Shown piece after piece: positions 23,501 to 36,503 of a stretch of DNA of 64,000 nucleotides. Every line of letters begins with the position of its first letter. Position 1 is the stretch's first letter. The DNA is from Hydractinia symbiolongicarpus (taxonomy: Eukaryota; Cnidaria; Hydrozoa; Anthoathecata; Hydractiniidae), in the NCBI RefSeq assembly GCF_029227915.1, contig NC_079881.1:372001-436000 (forward strand), given 5' to 3'. The notes beneath the pieces were generated by a model that saw nothing but the letters and a program-made list of their open reading frames with translations, searched no databases and had not been told where the DNA came from. The translations under genes and the position numbers were made by a program.

Positions 23501-25678
23501 CTCATCAAAAATGAAAACATTTCTGAAAACTACAAGTGTCATGCGTTTTAGTGGTGAAAAAATAATTTAAAAAATCGTTCGGGAAATGAGTTTACTCCCT
23601 GGTTACCTTCTTTGTATACTTTTGACTATACGGGCCGAGTCCGGGATTTACGGGAAATCGCGGGTTTTCGTTTGCCGGCGATTAAACTTCTTTTATTCAG
23701 CGTCTCATCAAAAATGAAAACATTTTTAAAAACTACAAGTTTCGTGGGCTTTAGTGGTGAAATAATAATTTAAATAATCGTTCGGGAAATAAGTTTACTC
23801 CCTGGGTACTTTCTTTGTATACTTTTGACTATACGGGCCGAGTCCGGGGTTTACGGGAAATGGCGGGTTTTCGTTTGCCGGCGATTAAACCTCTTTTATT
23901 CAGCGTCTCATCAGAAATGAAAACATTTTTGAAAACTACTAGTGTCATGCGTTTTAGTGGTGAAAAGATAATTTAAAAAATCGTTTTGGAAATGAGTTTA
24001 CTCCCTGGGTACTTTCTTTGTATATTTTTGACTATACGGGCCGAGTCCGGGATTTACGGGAAGTCGCGGGTTTTCGTTTGCCGGCGATTAAACTTCTTGT
24101 ATTCAGCGTCTCATCAAAAATGAAAACATTTTTAAAAACTACAAGTCTCATGGGCTTTAGTGGTGAAATAATAATTTAAAAAATCGTTCGGGAAATGAGT
24201 TTACTCCCAGGGTACTTTCTTTGTATACTTTTGACTATACGGGCCGAGTCCAGGATTTACGGGAAATCGCAGGTTTTCGTTTGCCGGCGATTAAACTTCT
24301 TTTATTCAGCGTCTCATCAAAAATGAAAACATTTTTGTAAACTACAAGTCTCATGCGTTTTAGTGTAGAAAAAATAATTTAAAAAATCGTTCGGGAAATG
24401 AGTTTACCCACAGGGTACTTTCTTTGTATACATTCGACTATACAAGCCAAGCCCGGGATTTACGGGAAATGGCGGGTTTTCGTTTGCCGGCGATTAAACC
24501 ACTTTCATTAAGCGTTTTATCAAAAATGAAAATATTTCTGAGAACTACAAGTCTCATGCGTTTTAGTGATGAAAAAATAATTAAAAAAATCGTTCGGGAA
24601 ATGAGTTTACTCCCTGGGTACCTTTTTTGTATACTTTTGACTATACGGTCCGAGTCCGGGATTTACGGGAAATCGCGGGTTTTCTTTTGCCGGCGATTAA
24701 ACTTCTTATATTCAGCATCTCATCAAAAACGAAAACATTTTTAAAAACTACAAGTCTCATGGGCTTTAGTGGTGAAATAATAATATAAAAACTCGTTCGG
24801 GAAATGAGTTTACTCCCTGGGTACTTTCTTTGTATACTTTTGACTATACGGGCCGAGTCCGGGATTTACGGGAAATCGGGGGTTTTCGTTTGCCGGCAAT
24901 TAAACTTCTTTTATTCAGCGTCTCATCAAAAATGAAAACATTTCTGAAAACTACAAGTCTCATGCGTTTTAGTGCTGAAAAGATAATTTAAAAAATCGTT
25001 TTGGAAATGAGTTTACTCACAGGGTACTTTCTTTGTATACATTCGACTATACGGGCCAAGCCCGGGATTTACGGGAAATCGCGGGTTTTCGTTTGCCGGC
25101 GAATAAACCACTTTCATTAAGCGTCTCATCAAAAATGAAAACATTTTTGAAAACTACAAGTGTCATGCGTTTTAGTGGTGAAATAATAATTTAAACAATC
25201 GTTCGGGAAATAAGTTTACTCCCTGGGTACTTTCTTTGTAAACTTTTGACTATACGGGCTGAGTCCGGGGTTTACGGGAAATGGCGGGGTTTCGTTTGCC
25301 GGCGATTAAACTTCTTTTATTCAGCGTCTTATCAAAAATGAAAACATTTTTGAAAACTACAAGTGTCATGCGTTTTAGTAGTGAAAAGATAATTTAAAAA
25401 ATCGTTTTGGAAATGAGTTTACTCCCTGGGTACTTTCTTTGTATACTTTTGACTATACGGGCCGAGTCAGGGATTTACGGGAAGTCGCGGGTTTTCGTTT
25501 GCCGGCGATTGAACTCCTTTTATTCAGCGTCTCATCAAAAATGAAAACATTTTTAAAAACTACAAGTCTCATGGGCTTTAGTGGTTAAATAATAATTTAA
25601 AAAATCGTTCGGGAAATGAGTTTACTCCCTGGGTACTTTCTTTGTATACATTCGACTATACGGGCCAAACCCGGGATG
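17573..25678. repeat. 40-monomer HOR, copy A (8,106 bp)
   Basis: The unit has 40 monomers, and its sequence recurs 8,106 bp downstream. Private marks preserved in both copies include GAATTC (18,350), AAATCGAGG with a 2-bp loss (18,394), GGGTATTTC (19,961), GATTTAGGGG (20,207), TTTGTAAACATTCG (20,783), ACTAATAGTC (21,105), a 14-bp deletion (21,771), ACTACTAGTG (23,936), TATATTTTTGAC (24,022) and GCGATTGAAC (25,505). Inside it are nested repeats: monomers 4-7 resemble 9-12, and 15-21 resemble 25-31. Its left limit is the last mismatch with copy B, a T at 17,572 against a G at 25,678. Confidence 0.93.
21764..21780. repeat. Deletion monomer (-14 bp), copy A
   Basis: TTCGGGAA runs straight into TGGGTACTT; the usual ATAAGTTTACTCCC segment is missing, about 14 bp. 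The same event is present in copy B. Confidence 0.9.
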
Positions 25679-28600
25679 TACGGGAAATCGCGGGTTTTCG
25701 TTTGCCGGCGATTAAACCACTTTCATTAAGCGTCTCATCAAAAATGAAAACATTTCTGAAAACTACAAGTGTCATGCGTTTTAGTGGTGAAATAATAATT
25801 TAAACAATCGTTCGGGAAATAAGTTTACTCCCTGGGTACTTTCTTTGTATACTTTTGACTATACGGGCTGAGTCCGGGGTTTACGGGAAATGGCGGGGTT
25901 TCGTTTGCCGGCGATTAAACTTCTTTTATTCAGCGTCTTATCAAAAATGAAAACATTTTTGAAAACTACAAGTGTCATGCGTTTTAGTGGTGAAAAGATA
26001 ATTTAAAAAATCGTTTTGGAAATGAGTTTACTCCCTGGGTACTTTCTTTGTATACTTTTGACTATACGGGCCGAGTCAGGGATTTACGGGAAGTCGCGGG
26101 TTTTCGTTTGCCGGCGATTAAACTCCTTTTATTCAGCGTCTCATCAAAAATGAAAACATTTTTAAAAACTACAAGTCTCATGGGCTTTGGTGGTTAAATA
26201 ATAATTTAAAAAATCGTTTGGGAAATGAGTTTACTCCCTGGGTACTTTCTTTGTATACATTCGACTATACGGGCCAAACCCGGGATGTACGGGAAATCGC
26301 GGGTTTTCGTTTGCCGGCGATTAAACCACTTTCATTAAGCGTCTCATCAAAAATGAAAACATTTCTAAAAACTACAAGTCTCATGCGTTTTAGTGATGAA
26401 AAAATAATTTAAAAAATCGTTCGGGAAATGCGTTTACTCCCTGGGTACTTTCTTTGAATTCTTTTGACTATACGGGCCGAGTCCGGGATTTACGGGAAAT
26501 CGAGGTTTTCGTTTGCCGGCGATTAAACCACTTTCACTAAGCGTCTCATCAAAAATGAAAACATTTCTGAAAACTACAAGTCTCATGCGTTTTAGTGGTG
26601 AAAAAATAATTTAAAAAATCGTTCGGGAAATGAGTTTACTCCCTGGGTACTTTCTTTGTATACTTTTGACTATACGGGCCGAGTCGGGGATTTACGGGAA
26701 GTTGCGGGTTTTCGTTTGCCGGCGATTAAACTTCTTTTATTCAGCGTCTCATCAAAAATGAAAACATTTCTGAAAACTACAAGTCTCATGCGTTTTAGTG
26801 GTGAAAAGATAATTTAAAAAATCGTTTTGGAAATGAGTTTACTCACAGGGTACTTTCTTTGTATACATTCGACTATACGGGCCAAGCCCGGGATTTACGG
26901 GAAATCGCGGGTTTTCGTTTGCCGGCGATTAAACCACTTTCATTAAGCGTCTCATCAAAAATGAAAACATTTCTGAAAACTACAAGTGTCATGCGTTTTA
27001 GTGGTGAAATAATAATTTAAACAATCGTTCGGGAAATAAGTTTACTCCCTGGGTACTTTCTTTGTATACTTTTGACTATACGGGCTGAGTCCGGGGTTTA
27101 CGGGAAATGGCGGGGTTTCGTTTGCCGGCGATTAAACTTCTTTTATTCAGCGTCTTATCAAAAATGAAAACATTTTTGAAAACTACAAGTGTCATGCGTT
27201 TTAGTGGTGAAAAGATAATTTAAAAAATCGTTCGGGAAATGAGTTTACTCCCTGGGTACTTTCTTTGTATACATTCGACTATACGGGCCAAACCCGGGAT
27301 GTACGGGAAATCGCGGGTTTTCGTTTGCCGGCGATTAAACCACTTTCATTAAGCGTCTCATCAAAAATGAAAACATTTCTAAAAACTACAAGTCTCATGC
27401 GTTTTAGTGATGAAAAAATAATTTAAAAAATCGTTCGGGAAATGCGTTTACTCCCTGGGTACTTTCTTTGTATTCTTTTGACTATACGGGCCGAGTCCGG
27501 GATTTACGGGAAATCGGGGGTTTTCGTTTGCCGGCGATTAAACCACTTTCACTAAGCGTCTCATCAAAAATGAAAACATTTCTGAAAACTACAAGTCTCA
27601 TGCGTTTTAGTGGTGAAAAAATAATTTAAAAAATCGTTCGGGAAATGAGTTTACTCCCTGGGTACTTTCTTTGTATACTTTTGACTATACGGGCCGAGTC
27701 GGGGATTTACGGGAAGTTGCGGGTTTTCGTTTGCCGGCGATTAAACTTCTTTTATTCAGCGTCTCATCAAAAATGAAAACATTTCTGAAAACTACAAGTC
27801 TCATGCGTTTTAGTGGTGAAAAGATAATTTAAAAAATCGTTTTGGAAATGAGTTTACTCACAGGGTACTTTCTTTGTATACATTCGACTATACGGGCCAA
27901 GCCCGGGATTTACGGGAAATCGCGGGTTTTCGTTTGCCGGCGAATAAACCACTTTCATTAAGCGTCTCATCAAAAATGAAAACATTTCTGAAAACTACAA
28001 GTGTCATGCGTTTTAGTGGTGAAATAATAATTTAAACAATCGTTCGGGAAATAAGTTTACTCCCTGGGTATTTCTTTGTATACTTTTGACTATACGGGCT
28101 GAGTCCGGGGTTTACGGGAAATGGCGGGGTTTCGTTTGCCGGCGATTAAACTTCCTTTATTCAGCGTCTTATCAAAAATGAAAACATTTTTGAAAACTAC
28201 AAGTGTCATGCGTTTTAGTGGTGAAAAGATAATTTAAAAAATCGTTTTGGAAATGAGTTTACTCCCTGGGTACTTTCTTTGTATACTTTTGACTATACGG
28301 GCCGAGTCAGGGATTTAGGGGAAGTCGCGGGTTTTCGTTTGCCGGCGATTAAACTCCTTTTATTCAGCGTCTCATCAAAAATGAAAACATTTTTAAAAAC
28401 TACAAGTCTCATGGGCTTTGGTGGTTAAATAATAATTTAAAAAATCGTTCGGGAAAAGAGTTTACTCCCTGGGTACTTTCTTTGTATACATTCGACTATA
28501 CGGGCCAAATCCGGGATGTACGGGAAATCGCGGGTTTTCGTTTGCCGGCGATTAAACCACTTTCATTAAGCGTCTCATCAAAAATGAAAACATTTCTAAA

Positions 28601-31600
28601 AACTACAAGTCTCATGCGTTTTAGTGATGAAAAAATAATTTAAAAAATCGTTCGGGAAATGCGTTTACTCCCTGGGTACTTTCATTGTATACTTTTGACT
28701 ATACGGGCCGAGTCGGGGATTTACGAGAAGTTACGGGTTTTCGTTTGCCGGCGATTAAACTTCTTTTATTCAGCGTGTCATCAAAAGTGAAAACATTTTT
28801 AAAAACTACAAGTCTCATGGGCTTTAGTGGTTAAATAATAATTTAAAAAATCGTTCCGGAAATGAGTTTACTCCCTGGGTACTTTCTTTGTAAACATTCG
28901 ACTATACGGGCCAAGCCCGGGATGTACGGGAAATTGCGGGTTTTCGTTTGCCAGCGATTAAACCACTTTCATTAAGCGTCTCATCAAAAATGAAAACATT
29001 TCTGAAAACTACAAGTCTCATGCGTTTTAGTGATGAAAAAATAATTTAAAAAATCGTTCGGGAAATGAGTTTACTCCCTGGGTACTTTCTTTGTATACTT
29101 TTGACTATACGGGCCGAGTCCGGGATTTACGGGATGTCGCGGGTTTTCGTTTGCCGGCGATTAAACTTCTTTTATTCAGCGTCTCATCAAAAATGAAAAC
29201 ATTTTTAAAAACTAATAGTCTCGTGGGCTTTAGTGGTGAAATAATAATTTAAAAAATCGTTCGGGTAATGAGTTTACTCCCAGGGTACTTTCTTTGTATA
29301 CTTTTGACTATATTGGCCGAGTCCAGGATTTACGGGAAATCGCAGGTTTTCGTTTGCCGGCGATTAAACTTCTTTTATTCAGCGTCTCATCAAAAATGAA
29401 AACATTTCTGAAAACTACAAGTCTCATGCGTTTTAGTGGTGAAAAGATAATTTAAAAAAAACGTTTTGGAAATGAGTTTACTCACAGGGTACTTTCTTTG
29501 TATACATACGACTATACGGGCCAAGCCCGGGAATTACGGGAAATCGCGGGTTTTAGTTTGCCGGCGATTAAACCACTTTCATTAAGCGTCTCATCAAAAA
29601 TGAAAACATTTCTGAAAACTACAAGTGTCATGCGTTTTAGTGGTGAAAAAATAATTTAAAAAATCGTTCGGGAAATGAGTTTACTCCCTGGTTACCTTCT
29701 TTGTATACTTTTGACTATACGGGCCGAGTCCGGGATTTACGGGAAATCGCGGGTTTTCGTTTGCCGGCGATTAAACTTCTTTTATTCAGCGTCTCATCAA
29801 AAATGAAAACATTTTTAAAAACTACAAGTTTCGTGGGCTTTAGTGGTGAAATAATAATTTAAATAATCGTTCGGGAATGGGTACTTTCTTTGTATACTTT
29901 TGACTATACGGGCCGAGTCCGGGGTTTACGGGAAATGGCGGGTTTTCGTTTGCCGGCGATTAAACCTCTTTTATTCAGCGTCTCATCAGAAATGAAAACA
30001 TTTTTGAAAACTACAAGTGTCATGCGTTTTAGTGGTGAAAAGATAATTTAAAAAATCGTTTTGGAAATGAGTTTACTCCCTGGGTACTTTCTTTGTATAC
30101 TTTTGACTATACGGGCCGAGTCCGGGATTTACGGGAAATGGCGGGTTTTCGTTTGCCGGCGATTAAACCACATTCATTAAGCGTTTCATCAAAAATGAAA
30201 ATATTTCTGAGAACTACAAGTCTCATGCGTTTTAGTGATGAAAAAATAATTAAAAAAATCGTTCGGGAAATGAGTTTACTCCCTGGGTACCTTCTTTGTA
30301 TACTTTTGACTATACGGTCCGAGTCCGGGATTTACGGGAAATCGCGGGTTTTCTTTTGCCGGCGATTAAACTTCTTTTATTCAGCATCTCATCAAAAACG
30401 AAAACATTTTTAAAAACTACAAGTCTCATGGGCTTTAGTGGTGAAATAATAATATAAAAACTCGTTCGGGAAATGAGTTTACTCCCTGGGTACTTTCTTT
30501 GTATACTTTTGACTATACGGGCCGAGTCCGGGATTTACGGGAAATCGGGGGTTTTCGTTTGCCGGCGATTAAACCACTTTCACTAAGCGTCTCATCAAAA
30601 ATGAAAACATTTCTGAAAACTACAAGTCTCATGCGTTTTAGTGGTGAAAAAATAATTTAAAAAATCGTTCGGGAAATGAGTTTACTCCCTGGGTACTTTC
30701 TTTGTATACTTTTGACTATACGGGCCGAGTCGGGGATTTACGGGAAGTTACGGGTTTTCGTTTGCCGGCGATTAAACTTCTTTTATTCAGCGTGTCATCA
30801 AAAATGAAAACATTTTTAAAAACTACAAGTCTCATGGGCTTTAGTGGTTAAAAAATAATTTAAAAAATCGTTCCGGAAATGAGTTTACTCCCTGGGTACT
30901 TTCTTTGTATACATTCGACTATACGGGCCAAGCCCGGGATGTACGGGAAATCGCGGGTTTTCGTTTGCCAGCGATTAAACCACTTTCATTAAGCGTCTCA
31001 TCAAAAATGAAAACATTTCTGAAAACTACAAGTCTCATGCGTTTTAGTGATGAAAAAATAATTTAAAAAATCGTTCGGGAAATGAGTTTACTCCCTGGGT
31101 ACTTTCTTTGTATACTTTTGACTATACGGGCCGAGTCCGGGATTTACGGGATGTCGCGGGTTTTCGTTTGCCGGCGATTAAACTTCTTTTATTCAGCGTC
31201 TCATCAAAAATGAAAACATTTTTAAAAACTACAAGTCTCATGCGTTTTAGTGATGAAAAAATAATTTAAAAAATCGTTCGGGAAATGAGTTTACTCCCTG
31301 GGTACTTTCTTTGTATACTTTTGACTATATTGGCCGAGTCCAGGATTTACGGGAAATCGCAGGTTTTCGTTTGCCGGCGATTAAACTTCTTTTATTCAGC
31401 GTCTCATCAAAAATGAAAACATTTCTGAAAACTACAAGTCTCATGCGTTTTAGTGGTGAAAAGATAATTTAAAAAAAACGTTTTGGAAATGAGTTTACTC
31501 ACAGGGTACTTTCTTTGTATACATTCGACTATACGGGCCAAGCCCGGGAATTACGGGAAATCGCGGGTTTTCGTTTGCCGGCGATTAAACCACTTTCATT

Positions 31601-33784
31601 AAGCGTCTCATCAAAAATGAAAACATTTCTGAAAACTACAAGTGTCATGCGTTTTAGTGGTGAAAAAATAATTTAAAAAATCGTTCGGGAAATGAGTTTA
31701 CTCCCTGGTTACCTTCTTTGTATACTTTTGACTATACGGGCCGAGTCCGGGATTTACGGGAAATCGCGGGTTTTCGTTTGCCGGCGATTAAACTTCTTTT
31801 ATTCAGCGTCTCATCAAAAATGAAAACATTTTTAAAAACTACAAGTTTCGTGGGCTTTAGTGGTGAAATAATAATTTAAATAATCGTTCGGGAAATAAGT
31901 TTACTCCCTGGGTACTTTCTTTGTATACTTTTGACTATACGGGCCGAGTCCGGGGTTTACGGGAAATGGCGGGTTTTCGTTTGCCGGCGATTAAACCTCT
32001 TTTATTCAGCGTCTCATCAGAAATGAAAACATTTTTGAAAACTACTAGTGTCATGCGTTTTAGTGGTGAAAAGATAATTTAAAAAATCGTTTTGGAAATG
32101 AGTTTACTCCCTGGGTACTTTCTTTGTATATTTTTGACTATACGGGCCGAGTCCGGGATTTACGGGAAGTCGCGGGTTTTCGTTTGCCGGCGATTAAACT
32201 TCTTGTATTCAGCGTCTCATCAAAAATGAAAACATTTTTAAAAACTACAAGTCTCATGGGCTTTAGTGGTGAAATAATAATTTAAAAAATCGTTCGGGAA
32301 ATGAGTTTACTCCCAGGGTACTTTCTTTGTATACTTTTGACTATACGGGCCGAGTCCAGGATTTACGGGAAATCGCAGGTTTTCGTTTGCCGGCGATTAA
32401 ACTTCTTTTATTCAGCGTCTCATCAAAAATGAAAACATTTTTGTAAACTACAAGTCTCATGCGTTTTAGTGTAGAAAAAATAATTTAAAAAATCGTTCGG
32501 GAAATGAGTTTACCCACAGGGTACTTTCTTTGTATACATTCGACTATACAAGCCAAGCCCGGGATTTACGGGAAATGGCGGGTTTTCGTTTGCCGGCGAT
32601 TAAACCACTTTCATTAAGCGTTTTATCAAAAATGAAAATATTTCTGAGAACTACAAGTCTCATGCGTTTTAGTGATGAAAAAATAATTAAAAAAATCGTT
32701 CGGGAAATGAGTTTACTCCCTGGGTACCTTTTTTGTATACTTTTGACTATACGGTCCGAGTCCGGGATTTACGGGAAATCGCGGGTTTTCTTTTGCCGGC
32801 GATTAAACTTCTTATATTCAGCATCTCATCAAAAACGAAAACATTTTTAAAAACTACAAGTCTCATGGGCTTTAGTGGTGAAATAATAATATAAAAACTC
32901 GTTCGGGAAATGAGTTTACTCCCTGGGTACTTTCTTTGTATACTTTTGACTATACGGGCCGAGTCCGGGATTTACGGGAAATCGGGGGTTTTCGTTTGCC
33001 GGCAATTAAACTTCTTTTATTCAGCGTCTCATCAAAAATGAAAACATTTCTGAAAACTACAAGTCTCATGCGTTTTAGTGGTGAAAAGATAATTTAAAAA
33101 ATCGTTTTGGAAATGAGTTTACTCACAGGGTACTTTCTTTGTATACATTCGACTATACGGGCCAAGCCCGGGATTTACGGGAAATCGCGGGTTTTCGTTT
33201 GCCGGCGAATAAACCACTTTCATTAAGCGTCTCATCAAAAATGAAAACATTTTTGAAAACTACAAGTGTCATGCGTTTTAGTGGTGAAATAATAATTTAA
33301 ACAATCGTTCGGGAAATAAGTTTACTCCCTGGGTACTTTCTTTGTAAACTTTTGACTATACGGGCTGAGTCCGGGGTTTACGGGAAATGGCGGGGTTTCG
33401 TTTGCCGGCGATTAAACTTCTTTTATTCAGCGTCTTATCAAAAATGAAAACATTTTTGAAAACTACAAGTGTCATGCGTTTTAGTAGTGAAAAGATAATT
33501 TAAAAAATCGTTTTGGAAATGAGTTTACTCCCTGGGTACTTTCTTTGTATACTTTTGACTATACGGGCCGAGTCAGGGATTTACGGGAAGTCGCGGGTTT
33601 TCGTTTGCCGGCGATTGAACTCCTTTTATTCAGCGTCTCATCAAAAATGAAAACATTTTTAAAAACTACAAGTCTCATGGGCTTTAGTGGTTAAATAATA
33701 ATTTAAAAAATCGTTCGGGAAATGAGTTTACTCCCTGGGTACTTTCTTTGTATACATTCGACTATACGGGCCAAACCCGGGATG
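25679..33784. repeat. 40-monomer HOR, copy B (8,106 bp)
   Basis: This is a tandem copy of 17,573-25,678. At all the private marks I checked across the unit, and in most lines read side by side, I found only two differences: T at 21,402 against A at 29,508, and C at 24,975 against G at 33,081. Identity runs about 67 bp past the unit end, to a TTAAAAC variant at 33,852. Such identity over 8 kb means either very recent duplication or efficient homogenisation. Confidence 0.93.
29870..29886. repeat. Deletion monomer (-14 bp), copy B
   Basis: The same 14-bp deletion as at 21,771, exactly 8,106 bp downstream. It therefore predates the 8.1-kb duplication. Confidence 0.9.
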
Positions 33785-36503
33785 TACGGGAAATCGCGGG
33801 TTTTCGTTTGCCGGCGATTAAACCACTTTCATTAAGCGTCTCATCAAAAATTAAAACATTTCTAAAAACTACAAGTCTCATGCGTTTTAGTGATGAAAAA
33901 ATAATTTAAAAAATCGTTCGGGAAATGCGTTTACTCCCTGGGTACTTTCTTTGTATACTTTTGACTATACGGGCCGAGTTGGGGATTTACGGGAAGTTAC
34001 GGGTTTTCGTTTGCCGACGATTAAACTTCTTTTATTCAGCGTGTCATCAAAAGTGAAAACATTTTTAAAAACTACAAGTCTCATGGGCTTTAGTGGTTAA
34101 ATAATAATTTAAAAAATCGTTCCGGAAATGAGTTTACTCCCTGGGTACTTTCTTTGTATACATTCGACTATACGGGCCAGGCCCGGGATGTACGGGAAAT
34201 CGCGGGTTTTCGTTTGCCAGCGATTAAATCACTTTCATTAAGCGTCTCATCAAAAATGAAAACATTTCTGAAAACTACAAGTCTCATGCGTTTTAATGAT
34301 GAAAAAATAATTTAAAAAATCGTTCGGGAAATGAGTTTACTCCCTGGGTACTTTCTTTGTATACTTTTGACTATACGGGCCGAGTCCGGGATTTACGGGA
34401 TGTCGCGGGTTTTCGTTTGCCGGCGATTAAACTTCTTTTATTCAGCGTCTCATCAAAAATGAAAACATTTTTAAAAACTAATAGTCTCGTGGGCTTTAGT
34501 GGTGAAATAATAATTTAAAAAATCGTTCGGGTAATGAGTTTACTCCCAGGGTACTTTCTTTGTATACTTTTGACTATATTGGCCGAGTCCAGGATTTACG
34601 GGAAATCGCAGGTTTTCGTTTGCCGGCGATTAAACTTCTTTTATTCAGCGTCTCATCAAAAATGAAAACATTTTTGTAAACTACAAGTCTCATGCGTTTT
34701 AGTGGTGAAAAAATAATTTAAAAAATCGTTCGGGAAATGAGTTTACTCCCTGGGTACTTTCTTTGTATACTTTTGACTATACGGGCCGAGTCCAGGGTTT
34801 ATGGGAAATAGCGGGTTTTCGTTTGCCGGCGATTAAACTTCTTTTATTCAGCGTGTCATCAAAAGTGAAAACATTTTTAAAAACTACAAGTCTCATGGGC
34901 TTTAGTGGTTAAATAATAATTTAAAAAATCGTTCGGGTAATGAGTTTACTCCCAGGGTACTTTCTTTGTATACTTTTGACTATATTGGCCGAGTCCAGGA
35001 TTTACGGGAAATCGCAGGTTTTCGTTTGCCGGCGATTAAACTTCTTTTATTCAGCGTCTCATCAAAAATGAAAACATTTTTGAAAACTACAAGTCTCATG
35101 CGTTTTAGCGGTGAAAAAATATTTTAAAAAATCGTTCGGGAAATTAGTCCCTGGGTACTTTCTTTGTATACTTTTGACTATACAGGCCGAGTCCGGGGTT
35201 TACTGGAAATCGCGGGTTTTCGTTTGCGGGCTATTAAACCACTTTCATTAAGCGTCTCATCAAAAATGAAAACATTTCTGAAAACTACAAGTCTCATGCG
35301 TTTTAGTGATGAAAAAATAATTTAAAAAATCGTTCGGGAAATGAGTTTACTCCCTGGGTACTTTCTTTGTATACTTTTGACTATACGGGTCGAGTCCGGG
35401 GTTTACGGGAAATGGCGGGGTTTCGTTTGCCGGCGATTAAACTTCTTTTATTCAGCGTCTTATCAAAAATGAAAACATTTCTGAAAACTACAAGTCTCAT
35501 GCGTTTTAGTGGTGAAAAGATAATTTAAAAAATCGTTTTGGAAATGAGTTTACTCCCTGGGTACTTTCTTTGTATACTTTTGACTATACGGGCCGAGTCA
35601 GGGATTTACGGGAAGTCGCGGGTTTTCGTTTGCCGGCGATTAAACTCCTTTTATTCAGCGTCTCATCAAAAATGAAAACATTTGTAAAAACTACAAGTCT
35701 CATGGGCTTTAGTGGTTAAATAATAATTTAAAAAATCGTTCGGGAAATGAGTTTACTCCCTGGGTACTTTCTTTGTATACATTCGACTATACGGGCCAAA
35801 CCCGGGATGTACGGGAAATCGCGGGTTTTCGTTTGCCGGCGATTAAACCACTTTCATTAAGCGTCTCATCAAAAATGAAAACATTTCTAAAAACTACAAG
35901 TCTCATGCGTTTTAGTGATGAAAAAATAATTTAAAAAATCGTTCGGGAAATGCGTTTACTCCCTGGGTACTTTCTTTGTATACTTTTGACAGTACGGGCC
36001 TAGTCGGGGATTTACGGGAAATTACGGGTTTTCGTTTGCCGGCGATTAAACTTCTTTTATTCAGCGTGTCATCAAAAGTGAAAACATTTTTAAAAACTAC
36101 AAGTCTCATGGGCTTTAGTGGTTAAATAATAATTTAAAAAATCGTTCCGGAAATGAGTTTACTCCCTGGGTACTTTCTTTGTATACATTCGACTATACGG
36201 GCCAGGCCCGGGATGTACGGGAAATCGCGGGTTTTCGTTTGCCAGCGATTAAACCACTTTCATTAAGCGTCTCATTAAAAATGAAAACATTTCTGAAAAC
36301 TACAAGTCTCATGCGTTTTAGTGATGAAAAAATAATTTAAAAAATCGTTCGGGAAATGAGTTTACTCCCTGGGTACTTTCTTTGTATACTTTTGACTATA
36401 CGGGCCGAGTCCGGGGTTTACGGGAAATGGCGGGGTTTCGTTTGCCGGCGATTAAACTTCTTTTATTCAGCGTCTTATCAAAAATGAAAACATTTTTGAA
36501 AAC
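33785..36503. repeat. 13-monomer HOR, copy 1 (unit 2,634 bp)
   Basis: From about 33,870 this matches the following block at an offset of 2,634 bp (13 monomers). Marks: GAGTTGGGG, CCAGGCCCGGGATGT, GGGATGTCGCGGG, ACTAATAGTC (34,477), two ACTATATTGGCC monomers around a TTTATGGG monomer, ATACAGGCC with GTTTACTGG and a 5-bp deletion, GGCGGGGTTTCG, GTCAGGG with ATTTGTAAAAAC, CCAAACCC, and CCAGGCC. Private changes include GGGTCGAG at 35,387 and ACAGTACGGGCCTAG at 35,990. The final three monomers are absent from the next unit. Confidence 0.88.
35135..35158. repeat. Deletion monomer (-5 bp)
   Basis: GGGAAATTAGTCCCTGGG replaces the GGGAAATGAGTTTAGTCCC form seen at about 39,800 and 40,408. The same deletion recurs at 37,772, exactly 2,634 bp later, so it arose before that duplication and marks 13-mer copies but not the 10-mer tail. 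Confidence 0.85.
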
